Part shown: positions 25,368 through 33,062 of the stretch, piece by piece
Position numbering within the stretch: the stretch's first letter is position 1
Layout of the letters: each line of letters opens with the position of its first letter
From: Neorhizobium alkalisoli
Lineage (GTDB): Bacteria; Pseudomonadota; Alphaproteobacteria; Rhizobiales; Rhizobiaceae
Assembly: GCF_007829835.1 (NCBI RefSeq)
Contig: NZ_VIWP01000002.1
Location: 682,001-746,000 of the forward strand
Length of the DNA stretch: 64,000 nucleotides
Direction of reading: 5' to 3'
Notes under the pieces: model-generated
What the model was told of the DNA's origin: nothing
Database searches by the model: none
What the model saw: only the letters and a program-made list of their open reading frames with translations
Made by a program: the position numbers and the translations under genes

Positions 25368-25542
25368 GTGAGGCAGGACCACCCAAGAGAAACGCAACGA
25401 AATGCTCAAAAGCACATTTAAACGGCGCCATCCCCAAAAGGTTCCGATTCGCCGTCCCCGAGATTTGAGAATAGGCCGCCGGTCATTAACCAACCATTCA
25501 CGACAAGACACGCCGGTTCACACCGGCGCGATCCCCACACAA

Positions 25543-25576
25543 GAAAAAGGCCCGCGGATCGCAAGATCCACAGGCC
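25543..25576 (-). terminator. Terminator of the second L,D-transpeptidase gene
   Basis: A 12-bp stem (25549-25560 with 25565-25576, loop of 4 nt, two G-U pairs in RNA) is followed on the minus strand by TTTTTC. It sits 49 nt after the stop at 25625. A small separate hairpin CGCCGGT/ACCGGCG is at 25511-25528. Confidence 0.75.
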
Positions 25577-25624
25577 CAAAACTGTCTAGACGAGCGGCTT
25601 TTCCAGCCACTTTCGTTGCATAGC

Positions 25625-26449
25625 TCAGATGACGACGATCGGCGTGCCGCTCGGGACGCGGTCGAACAGGTCGATCACATCCTGATTGAGCATGCGCACG
25701 CAACCGGACGAGGTCGCCTTGCCGACGGACTGCCAGTCCGGCGTGCCGTGGACGCGGTAAAGCGTGTCGCGGCCGTTCTGGAAGATGTAGAGCGCGCGGG
25801 CGCCGAGCGGGTTGTTGAGGCCGGGTGTCGCGCCGCCGGCGGCAGCCGAGAAGGGGCGCAGGTCCGGCTGGCGGTCGACCATTTCATCGGGCGGCGTCCA
25901 GCGCGGCCATTTCGCCTTGCGTTGGATGACGCCACGGCCGCTCCAGGCAAAACCGGCCTTGCCGAGACCGACACCATAACGGATCGCCTTGCCGCCGGTC
26001 TGGACGAGATAGAGGTAATGCGAGCGGGTATCGACAACGATCGTGCCGGGCGCTTCGGTCGTCTGGTAATCGACATCCTGGCGCAGAAAACGCTGGTCGA
26101 TGCGCGAATAGGGAATGGCCGGGAGCGTGTGGCCGTCATCGCGGATCATCGCATACATGGTGCGGTGAACCGGGTTGGAAACCGGCAGGCCATAGGTCTG
26201 GTGGAACTGCGTCTGGTAAAGTTCCCGGCGCTGCGGGATCGGCTCACGCTTCTGTTTAGCCTGTTCCTGTACCGGATCGATACCGACCGGCGCATTGAAG
26301 ACCGGCATGGTTTCCTGCACGAAGACATCCGGATTCATCCGGCTCGTATCGGTCACAAAGGGAACCTGGCAGCCGGCAAGCGTGGCGGCTGCAACGAGAC
26401 CGGCGATCGGGCTCAAAACCCTACGGAAAGATTTGGCTGAATATGGCAT
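25625..26449 (-). CDS. L,D-transpeptidase (YkuD) lipoprotein
   Basis: A 274-residue peptidoglycan L,D-transpeptidase. A Sec lipoprotein signal ends at the lipobox LAGC (residues about 24-27). A linker with QEQAKQKREPIPQRRELYQ (residues about 60-80) follows, then the YkuD domain with the His of YRVHGTPDW and the active-site SSGCVRM. It is about 35 residues longer than its paralogue at 24648-25367, mostly in the linker, and has no twin-arginine motif. The two genes lie in tandem, each with its own control region, so they probably arose by duplication but are expressed separately. Confidence 0.92.
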   Translation of the reverse strand: MPYSAKSFRRVLSPIAGLVAAATLAGCQVPFVTDTSRMNPDVFVQETMPVFNAPVGIDPVQEQAKQKREPIPQRRELYQTQFHQTYGLPVSNPVHRTMYAMIRDDGHTLPAIPYSRIDQRFLRQDVDYQTTEAPGTIVVDTRSHYLYLVQTGGKAIRYGVGLGKAGFAWSGRGVIQRKAKWPRWTPPDEMVDRQPDLRPFSAAAGGATPGLNNPLGARALYIFQNGRDTLYRVHGTPDWQSVGKATSSGCVRMLNQDVIDLFDRVPSGTPIVVI

Positions 26450-26559
26450 GGAGCCCCGCTTACGGCAGATGACGTCTGGCCCATGAATGGCAGGCGCGGC
26501 TGGCGCGAGGCTGGATTGAAACGGTTATGTTCATCCGGGCGAACCTATGCGGCAAGAAA

Positions 26560-26689
26560 CCCCTCCCCACCCTCCCCACAAGGGGGAGGGCTTAACCCGG
26601 CGGGCCCGCTGAAACTCAAATTGAGGCAGGACGGTTGCCGCGAGTTTTCTCCCCCCTTGTGGGGGAGATGACCGGCAGGCCAGAGAGGG
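26560..26689. repeat. Intergenic repeat family B, copy 2
   Basis: The second copy of the element at 8138-8266, in the same orientation. It has the same leading CCCCTCCCCACCCTCCCC, the same CTCCCCCCTTGTGGGGGAG hairpin and the same GGCAGGCCAGAGAGGG end. It occupies the gap between two minus-strand genes. Confidence 0.85.
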
Positions 26690-26720
26690 CTTTTCTTTCA
26701 AGCCCCCGATTGCCTTCACC

Positions 26721-27851
26721 TCACTTCCAGCTCTTAAAATCCGCCGCAGCACATCCATAAGGCGCCGGGCCATTGCCGAAGCGTTTCTGCAGCTCGCCGC
26801 AGCCCCAGCGGTTCATCGGTGCGGGCATGACGTTGTTCAATTCCATGCCGATCTGGTTGTACTGGGTTTCGGAACTGGTGACATACCAGACCCAGAAGCC
26901 GAGAAGGCCGATGATGAAGAGCAGAATGACGGCGAAGAAAGTGACGATGCCGCGCAGGATCCTTGGCATGCGTTTTGGCGCATTCAACGTGATCATGCCG
27001 CCATAGGGCGCCAGTTCCGCCTCGATCGGGTCGAGGATCGCCCGGCGTTCCTCCTCCGTCAGTTCCAGCCGGTCGAGCTTGCTGTCGAGCAGGACCGGCA
27101 GCGGCGCGCGGCCGTGGCGCACGGCAAGGCCGACGGCCTGGCTGCCCTTGGTATTGCCGGGCTTGCGGCCCTTGCCTTCCGTCAGCCCGATGATCAGCGG
27201 CTCTTCGCCCGGCGCAAAATGCGTATGGGCGGCGCGGTTCGTCCTGTGACTCGACAGCTTGTCGGCATAGGTGACAGCGAGGCCGCGGCGGCTGCGGTCG
27301 AAAGCGGTGATCTCGACCGGAATGGCGGTGAGTTCAGCCGGATGCCGCAACATGCGACGGACGCGGCCGGCGCGAAAGGCCTGAAAGAGAAGGCCTATTG
27401 CGACGGCGACCATGATCAGCACGATGGCGGCAAGCGAGATCACCCGGTTCCACAGCTTGTCGAGACCGATCGTCAGCGTGGCGAGTTCCGGCTTCTCGGA
27501 AGAGATCACCATGTCGGTCTCGTAATCGCCGACATGCAGGTCTACGAAAAACAGCTCGACATCGCGCTCGTAATGCTTGCCGTTGTAATCATAGGCGAGA
27601 TGCGCCTCGCAATCGGTGAAGACACCCTTGCGCGTCGTGCAGCGGCCATCGCGGATATTGCCGTCCTGAAGCACCAGCGGATGTTTGCTGATCTCAAGAT
27701 CCTTGATCAGATCCGGCGCCTGCCAGAAGGCGATCAGGCCGGCAAAAACCAGCATCATCACCGTCAGGAACGCGTAACCGCGCGGCGGCTGAATGACATT
27801 TCCCCGAACCGCGACGGGGCGGCTCGGAAACGAAATACCTGAAAATGACAT
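26721..27851 (-). CDS. Uncharacterised membrane protein, possibly DUF3592-like
   Basis: A 376-residue protein of unknown function. Three hydrophobic segments are clear: about 26-44 (FLTVMMLVFAGLIAFW), 132-155 (VISLAAIVLIMVAVAIGLLFQ) and 300-324 (VTFFAVILLFIIGLLGFWVW). A CTTRKGVFTDCEAHLAYDYNGKHYERD region between the first two resembles DUF3592-type extracytoplasmic domains; this is a weak likeness. Cysteines occur in pairs in the outer parts (DGRCTTRKGVFTDC; WGCGELQKRF...YGCA) and could form disulfides. Start: ATG at 27851 with GGAGAGG 5 nt upstream. It follows the DNA ligase gene on the same strand by 70 nt, but the functions look unrelated. Confidence 0.75.
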   Translation of the reverse strand: MSFSGISFPSRPVAVRGNVIQPPRGYAFLTVMMLVFAGLIAFWQAPDLIKDLEISKHPLVLQDGNIRDGRCTTRKGVFTDCEAHLAYDYNGKHYERDVELFFVDLHVGDYETDMVISSEKPELATLTIGLDKLWNRVISLAAIVLIMVAVAIGLLFQAFRAGRVRRMLRHPAELTAIPVEITAFDRSRRGLAVTYADKLSSHRTNRAAHTHFAPGEEPLIIGLTEGKGRKPGNTKGSQAVGLAVRHGRAPLPVLLDSKLDRLELTEEERRAILDPIEAELAPYGGMITLNAPKRMPRILRGIVTFFAVILLFIIGLLGFWVWYVTSSETQYNQIGMELNNVMPAPMNRWGCGELQKRFGNGPAPYGCAAADFKSWK

Positions 27852-27921
27852 GACCCTCTCCAATGTCCCTCAATATAGAAGACCCGGCGAACCCCTCCGG
27901 CAGGCCCTCTTCGTCAAAAAA

Positions 27922-29547
27922 TCAGTCCTCCCCGCCATCGATCATGGCGGCGAGCGTCGACAGCCGGTCGGCATCGCGTGGCAGCTTGTCCTGGCGCAGG
28001 CGCGCGATGCGCGGAAAGCGCATGGCGACGCCGGACTTGTGGCGTGTCGAGCGGTTGATGCCCTCGAAGGCGACTTCCAGCACGAAGCCAAAATCCTTTT
28101 CGGCGCGCACGGCACGCACCGGCCCGAACCGCTCCACCGTGTTGTCGCGCACGAACTTGTCGAGGATTTCGAGCTCGGCATCAGTAAAGCCGAAATAGGC
28201 CTTGCCGACCGGTACGAGCTGGTCGCCCTCGGGCGTCTCTGTCCAGACGCCGAAGGTGAAATCGGAATAATAACTCGAGCGCTTGCCATGGCCGCGCTGC
28301 GCGTAAAGCATGACCGCATCGATATTGTAGGGATCGCGCTTCCACTTGAACCACAGGCCCTTCAGTCGGCCGGCCTGATACGGGCTGTCCTTCTTCTTGA
28401 TCATCACCCCTTCGATGACCGGATCGGGTGGCGCCTTGCGCAGGGTGTCGAGTTCGTTCCAGCTCGTGAAGGAGACGAGGTCGGAGAGATCGAAACGGTC
28501 ATGCGGCGCATGTTCGATGATTTTGGCGAGGCGCTCGCGGCGCTCGAGAAAGGTTTTGGCGCGGATGTCGTCGTCACCCTGGAAGAGGAGATCATAGGCG
28601 CGCACGAAGGCCGGATAATCCTCCGTCATTTTGGCCGTTACCGTTTTCCGGTTCAGCCGCTGCTGCAGGTCAGAGAAGGTGCGGGTCGGGTTGTTGGAGC
28701 GCTTTGTGCCGCCGACCAAAAGCTCGCCATCGACGACGCCGTCGAAATCGATCGCCTCGACCACATCCGGGAAAGCGCCGGTAATGTCATCGCCGGAGCG
28801 GGAATAGAGCTTTTTCGTGCCAACGAAACTCGACATCTGCACGCGAATTCCGTCCCATTTCCATTCTGCGGCGTAATCGGCTGGATCGAGCTTTTCGAGA
28901 TCGCCATCCTCGACCGGATTGGCGAGCATGACAGAGTGGAAGATAGCGGGCGTTGCGAGAACCGGCTTCTCCGCCCTGCCCTCGAGCCAGGCGAAGAGTT
29001 CCACATAGGGCGGGGTGAGGCCGTGCCAGAGGGTCTCGATCTCGGTAACGTCTTTTCCGGACATGTCCGACAAAGCCTGCTTGGCAAGCCTTGCCGAAAC
29101 ACCGATCCGGAGCGCGCCTGTGACGAGTTTCAGGAAGGCGAAACGCGCCGAGGGATCGAGATGATCGAGCAGATCGCGGACGGCGGAACGGACTTCGGTG
29201 CGGCCGAGTGCATTCATGCGGGTGACGACCTGTGACAGCCGCGGCTGTTCGGCGTCGGTTGTGTCGTCCTTCTCCCGGCCATCCCAGACGAGCGCGATGG
29301 TTTCGGCGAGGTCGCCGACATAGTCGTAGGAATACTGGAAGAGGACGGGGTCGAGCTTTTCCAGCACCAGTTCGCGCAGCATGGCCGGCTTGACGCTTTT
29401 CAGGTCGAGTGCGCCGGCAAGGGCGGCGAGGCCGTAACCGCGGTCGGGATCAGGGGTGTCGCGAAAATAGTCGGCGAGGAGTTTGAGCTTGCCGTTGCGC
29501 GAGGGGGTGAGGACGAGGCGGTCCAGGAGGGTGGCGAAGGGTTTCAT
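27922..29547 (-). CDS. ATP-dependent DNA ligase (repair-associated, PP_1105-like)
   Basis: A 541-residue ATP-dependent ligase. The nucleotidyl-transfer Lys is K230 in AEWKWDG, followed by DGELLVGG (motif III-like), EGVMIKKKDSPY (motif IV) and LKGLWFKWKRD (motif V). The N-terminal DNA-binding domain fills residues about 1-200 and an OB-fold the C-terminus. Length and order match the ligases found next to a metallo-beta-lactamase exonuclease, a large helicase and a phosphoesterase in a bacterial repair cluster. The exonuclease is the next gene upstream (29720-30730); the helicase and phosphoesterase are not here. Repair of DNA breaks is likely, but is inferred. Confidence 0.93.
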   Translation of the reverse strand: MKPFATLLDRLVLTPSRNGKLKLLADYFRDTPDPDRGYGLAALAGALDLKSVKPAMLRELVLEKLDPVLFQYSYDYVGDLAETIALVWDGREKDDTTDAEQPRLSQVVTRMNALGRTEVRSAVRDLLDHLDPSARFAFLKLVTGALRIGVSARLAKQALSDMSGKDVTEIETLWHGLTPPYVELFAWLEGRAEKPVLATPAIFHSVMLANPVEDGDLEKLDPADYAAEWKWDGIRVQMSSFVGTKKLYSRSGDDITGAFPDVVEAIDFDGVVDGELLVGGTKRSNNPTRTFSDLQQRLNRKTVTAKMTEDYPAFVRAYDLLFQGDDDIRAKTFLERRERLAKIIEHAPHDRFDLSDLVSFTSWNELDTLRKAPPDPVIEGVMIKKKDSPYQAGRLKGLWFKWKRDPYNIDAVMLYAQRGHGKRSSYYSDFTFGVWTETPEGDQLVPVGKAYFGFTDAELEILDKFVRDNTVERFGPVRAVRAEKDFGFVLEVAFEGINRSTRHKSGVAMRFPRIARLRQDKLPRDADRLSTLAAMIDGGED

Positions 29548-29570
29548 GGGCGGTACAAACCTCGCGTCAT

Positions 29571-29705
29571 GCCCCTCACCCTAACCCTCTCCCCGTCTTG
29601 ACGGGGAGAGGGGACATGCCCCGATCGAGGCAGCGAGCGCGCGGCAAGTGTCCTTCTCCCCGCAAGCGGGGAGAAGGTGCCCGGCAGGGCGGATGAGGGG
29701 CAAAC
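29571..29705. repeat. Rhizobial palindromic intergenic repeat, copy 2 (RIME-like)
   Basis: A 135-bp element matching the one at 1871-2018 in ends and organisation. It has GCCCCTCA/TGAGGGGC terminal inverted repeats, an inner CTCTCCCCGTC hairpin, and a near-palindrome around CTTCTCCCCGCAAGCGGGG. It lies between the ligase and exonuclease genes, so those two may be transcribed apart. Confidence 0.85.
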
Positions 29706-29719
29706 TTTGTAGCTCATCC

Positions 29720-30730
29720 TCAATCCCCCTCATCCTCATAACCCACCAGATGCAGCGGCCTGGCCGGAATGCCCTTCAGCTCGCACCAGCGCACCAGCGC
29801 CTCCTCACGACCATGGGTAACCCAGACTTCAGAGGGGCCAATCTCGCTGATCGTGTCCAGAAGTTCCGGCCAGTCGCAATGGTCGGAAATGACGAGCGGC
29901 AGTTCGACGCCGCCCTGTTTGGCGCGCTGGCGCACCATCATCCAGCCGGAGGCAAAGGCGATCAGCGGTTCGTTGAAGCGTCGCGCCCAGCGATCCTGAA
30001 AGGCCGAGGGCGGGCCGACGACGACGGCGCCCTTGAACAGATCGGGTGTGCTTTTTTCGATCGTCGCGGGGCGGATGTCGCCGAGTTCCACCCCCTGCCC
30101 GACATAATAGTCGCAGAGCTTTGCCAGCGCACCATGGATATAGATCGGCTGGTCATAGCCGCAATCGCGGATCAGCCGGATCACCCTTTGCGCCTTGCCC
30201 AGCGCATAGGCCCCGATCAGGTGGCTGCGTTCGGGAAACTGTTTGAGCGAGGTGAGCAGCTTACCTATCTCGCCCTTCGGATCGGGATGGTGGAAAACCG
30301 GCAGGCCAAACGTCGCCTCGGTGATGAAGACATCGCAGGACAGCGGTTCGAACGGCGCGCAGGTCGGGTCGATACCGCGCTTGTAATCGCCCGAGACGAC
30401 GATCTTCAAGCCGTCCTTTTCGATGGCGATCTGGGCCGAGCCGATGACATGGCCGGCCGGATGAAAGCTCACCTTGACGCCATCGAGATCGATCACCTCG
30501 CCCCATGCGGCCGCCTGTTCTTCCCCGCAGAAATCCTCGCCGTAACGAATACGCATGACATCGAGCGTCTGGCGGGTGGCCAAAACCTTGGCGTGACCCG
30601 AGCGGGCATGATCGGAATGGCCATGTGTGATCAGCGCCCGCTCAACGGGACGCACCGGATCGACGTAAAAGCGGCCAATCGGGCAGAACAGCCCGGCAGG
30701 GGTGGGGTGAAGCAGCGCCTCTGGTTTCAT
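29720..30730 (-). CDS. Ligase-associated DNA exonuclease, metallo-beta-lactamase fold
   Basis: A 336-residue nuclease of the MBL/beta-CASP superfamily found with ATP-dependent DNA ligases. The metal motif is THGHSDHAR (His36, His38, Asp40, His41), with further ligands probably in FHPAGHVIGSAQ and VSGDYKRG, and a late GGVELPLVISDHCDW segment of the kind used for metal binding. The start at 30730 gives the family N-terminus MKPEALLHPTPAGLFCP; further upstream codons overlap the MFS gene. It is on the same strand as the ligase, 172 nt away across a RIME-like repeat. Confidence 0.9.
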   Translation of the reverse strand: MKPEALLHPTPAGLFCPIGRFYVDPVRPVERALITHGHSDHARSGHAKVLATRQTLDVMRIRYGEDFCGEEQAAAWGEVIDLDGVKVSFHPAGHVIGSAQIAIEKDGLKIVVSGDYKRGIDPTCAPFEPLSCDVFITEATFGLPVFHHPDPKGEIGKLLTSLKQFPERSHLIGAYALGKAQRVIRLIRDCGYDQPIYIHGALAKLCDYYVGQGVELGDIRPATIEKSTPDLFKGAVVVGPPSAFQDRWARRFNEPLIAFASGWMMVRQRAKQGGVELPLVISDHCDWPELLDTISEIGPSEVWVTHGREEALVRWCELKGIPARPLHLVGYEDEGD

Positions 30731-30770
30731 CGGCCAGAAGATAGGCCGCGAGGCGCCGCTTGGAAGGGTT

Positions 30771-32390
30771 TTATGCCGCGTTCTTTTCAACCACGGGCGG
30801 CGTGACCGGCGCGGCCGGCAGTCTTGCCGGCGGCAGACGTTTCGGCTTCAGGCAAAGAGCGGCGATCAGGCCGATTGCGGCAATAGCAGTCGCCGTCAGG
30901 AAGAGCGGCGTGAAGGCGCCGTAATAGACGGTCGCGATCGCCATCCGCGAGCTTTCCGGCAGCTCGGCCATCAGTTTTGGCGTCAGCGCAGCGATATCCG
31001 GCACGCCGGGGATTTCGACGGTGACGCCTTTGAGCGACATACCGATGATGGCGCCATAGACCGAAATCGCGATCGAGGCACCGCCCATGCGCATCAGCGT
31101 CACGGCACCGGTGGCGGCTCCGATATCCGAACGCGGCGCCGAATTCTGCACGCCGATGATCGGCGCCTGCTGGCCGAAACCGATCGCCATGCCCTGCAGC
31201 AGCAGCAGACCGGCGATGACATAAAGCGGCGTATGCGGGCCGATCTGCGATATCGCAAACAGGCAGGAGACATTCATCGTCAGGCCGATGATCGAAAACG
31301 GCTTGTAGCGGCCGGTGATCGAGATCAGCCGCCCGGCAGACATGGAGCCGATGACGATGCCGCCGGTCAGCCCGATGAAGAACAGGCCGGCCGTGGACGG
31401 CGAAAGGCCGGTCGTCGTCTGCAGGAAAAGCGCGTAATAATTGACCATGCCGATCGCGATCGCACCCGAGCAGAGGGTGACGATCAGGTAGAGCGAGAAG
31501 GTCGAATCCCGGAACAGTTTCAGCGGGATGATCGGCTCGGGCACGCGCGATTCCACAAACGTCCAGAGGCCGGCGCAGACGATGCCGAAGGCGAGAACGC
31601 CAAGGGCTGCGGGGGCAACCATGGAGCCAAAGATCTGGCGGCTGTCGGCCCAGGCGACAAGGCTGGCAATGGTGGCGGCGAGAAGAACGGCGCCGGCATA
31701 ATCGATCTTCGGGCGACGCTGCGGGCGTCGATAGGGCAGAAGCAGGGCAATGCCGGAAACGACGATGACGCCGATCGGCACGTTGATCAGGAAGATCGAA
31801 CGCCAGCCGAACAAGTCGCTCATCGTGCCGCCGAGAACCGGGCCGATACTTCCCGAGGCCATGATCATCAGGCTGGAATAGCTCTGGTACTTTGCCCGCT
31901 CGCGCGGTTCGAACAGGTCGGCATTGATGGAGAAGATCGACACCATGATGCCGCCGCCGCCAAGGCCCTGCAGGATGCGGGCGGCAACGAGGCTGTCCAT
32001 CGACCATGCGAAACCGCAGACAACCGATCCGACGGTGAAAAGGATGATGGCAAACAGCATCACATATTTGCGGCCGAACAGATCACCGAGCTTGCCATAG
32101 ATCGGCATGACGGCGCTGGTCGCGAGAAGGAAGGCGGACGTGACCCAGCCAAAGCGCTCCATCTGGCCGAACTCGCCGACGATGGTCGGGAGCGCCGTCG
32201 AGACGATCTGGTTGTCGAGCGTCGCCATGAACAGCGCCGCCATCAGAAACCAGAACACGGCCAGTTTCTGCCGGTGGTCGGCAACGAGGGGCTCGAATGC
32301 AGGCGGGGCGGCAGGAGCGGAAACAGATGAAGACGCTGCCGCTTGGCCAGAGGTGTTGGCCGCGGAAGCAGCCGGGCGGGACATGTCCAT
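30771..32390 (-). CDS. MFS multidrug exporter, DHA2 type, 14 helices
   Basis: A 539-residue proton-coupled exporter of the EmrB/QacA (DHA2) group. It has LDNQIVSTALPTIVGEF (TM1), MPIYGKLGDLFGRKYV (motif A) and SIGPVLGGTMSDLFGWRSIFLINVP (motif C in TM5 and after), with about 14 hydrophobic helices and a long flexible N-terminus rich in Ala/Ser. The substrate is unknown. It is divergent from a MarR regulator, and its promoter region contains repeats suitable for repressor binding. It stands 40 nt upstream of the exonuclease start, probably by chance. Confidence 0.9.
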   Translation of the reverse strand: MDMSRPAASAANTSGQAAASSSVSAPAAPPAFEPLVADHRQKLAVFWFLMAALFMATLDNQIVSTALPTIVGEFGQMERFGWVTSAFLLATSAVMPIYGKLGDLFGRKYVMLFAIILFTVGSVVCGFAWSMDSLVAARILQGLGGGGIMVSIFSINADLFEPRERAKYQSYSSLMIMASGSIGPVLGGTMSDLFGWRSIFLINVPIGVIVVSGIALLLPYRRPQRRPKIDYAGAVLLAATIASLVAWADSRQIFGSMVAPAALGVLAFGIVCAGLWTFVESRVPEPIIPLKLFRDSTFSLYLIVTLCSGAIAIGMVNYYALFLQTTTGLSPSTAGLFFIGLTGGIVIGSMSAGRLISITGRYKPFSIIGLTMNVSCLFAISQIGPHTPLYVIAGLLLLQGMAIGFGQQAPIIGVQNSAPRSDIGAATGAVTLMRMGGASIAISVYGAIIGMSLKGVTVEIPGVPDIAALTPKLMAELPESSRMAIATVYYGAFTPLFLTATAIAAIGLIAALCLKPKRLPPARLPAAPVTPPVVEKNAA

Positions 32391-32415
32391 GAAGATCCAT
32401 CCAAGGTTCTCTGGA

Positions 32416-32444
32416 TTTATGTGCTTTCAGCATATAATTGTCAA
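32416..32444 (-). promoter_or_regulatory. Promoter of the MFS gene with possible MarR sites
   Basis: On the minus strand: TTGACA (32439-32444), a 17-bp spacer and CATAAA (32416-32421), 26 nt upstream of the MFS start. The word TTATGTG occurs as a direct repeat at 32417-32423 and 32453-32459, overlapping the -10 and lying just upstream of the -35. This is a plausible place for repression by the divergent MarR. Confidence 0.5.
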
Positions 32445-32519
32445 TGGCATGCTTATGTGATTTGCAAGAATGCATTGAAACCCGCTTGCCGGCTCTGATA
32501 AGCTGCGGAGATGAAAGCG

Positions 32520-33059
32520 ATGACCGACACTGTTTTGCCAATAACGCCTGCTGCGACCGACGCCGTGGAGGACCTGACGCGCATCAGCGAGACGCTGGGC
32601 CGGTTCCGCATGCTGATGGGGCGGCGGATGATTGCCCGCACGGCAATTGCCAATACCGTGCCGGGCCTAGACCTGTCGCATCTGGATGCACTGGACGTGA
32701 TGCAGCGGATCGAGGGTGAAGTGACGGTGGGTGCGATCGCCGAGGCGATGCGCATGGATCCTTCACGCGGCAGCCGGATCGTTGCCGAACTCGTATCGCG
32801 CGGCGTGCTGCGCCGTGATGCCTCGCAGCAGGATGGACGGCGTTCGCTGCTGGTGATGACGGAGCTTGGCTGCCGGCTGCAGGCCGAGCGCAGGGCCGTG
32901 AAGGCTTCGGTTCTCGAGGAAGTGCTGGATGGATGGTCAGAAGAAGAGCTTGCCGCCTTCTCCCACCTGTTCGAGAAATTCATCGGCCGCTTCGAGACCA
33001 CCTATCTCTATGCCAGCAGAACGGAAGGCGGCGAAGCCGAGCTTACCGGAACACGCTAG
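32520..33059 (+). CDS. MarR-family transcriptional regulator
   Basis: A 179-residue winged-helix regulator with an extended N-terminus. The HTH is VTVGAIAEAMRMDPSRGSRIVAELVSRGVL and the wing RRDASQQDGRRSLLVMTELG. The ATG at 32520 has GGAG 8 nt upstream; an ATG at 32511 abuts it. Divergent from the DHA2 exporter, it is a typical local repressor of drug efflux. It ends 3 nt before the convergent GGDEF gene. Confidence 0.88.
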   Translation: MTDTVLPITPAATDAVEDLTRISETLGRFRMLMGRRMIARTAIANTVPGLDLSHLDALDVMQRIEGEVTVGAIAEAMRMDPSRGSRIVAELVSRGVLRRDASQQDGRRSLLVMTELGCRLQAERRAVKASVLEEVLDGWSEEELAAFSHLFEKFIGRFETTYLYASRTEGGEAELTGTR

Positions 33060-33062
33060 AAT

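Noticed and set aside
27793..29235. 480-codon plus-strand frame opposite the DNA ligase
   Set aside because: No recognisable domain and fully shadowed by the ligase with its catalytic motifs.
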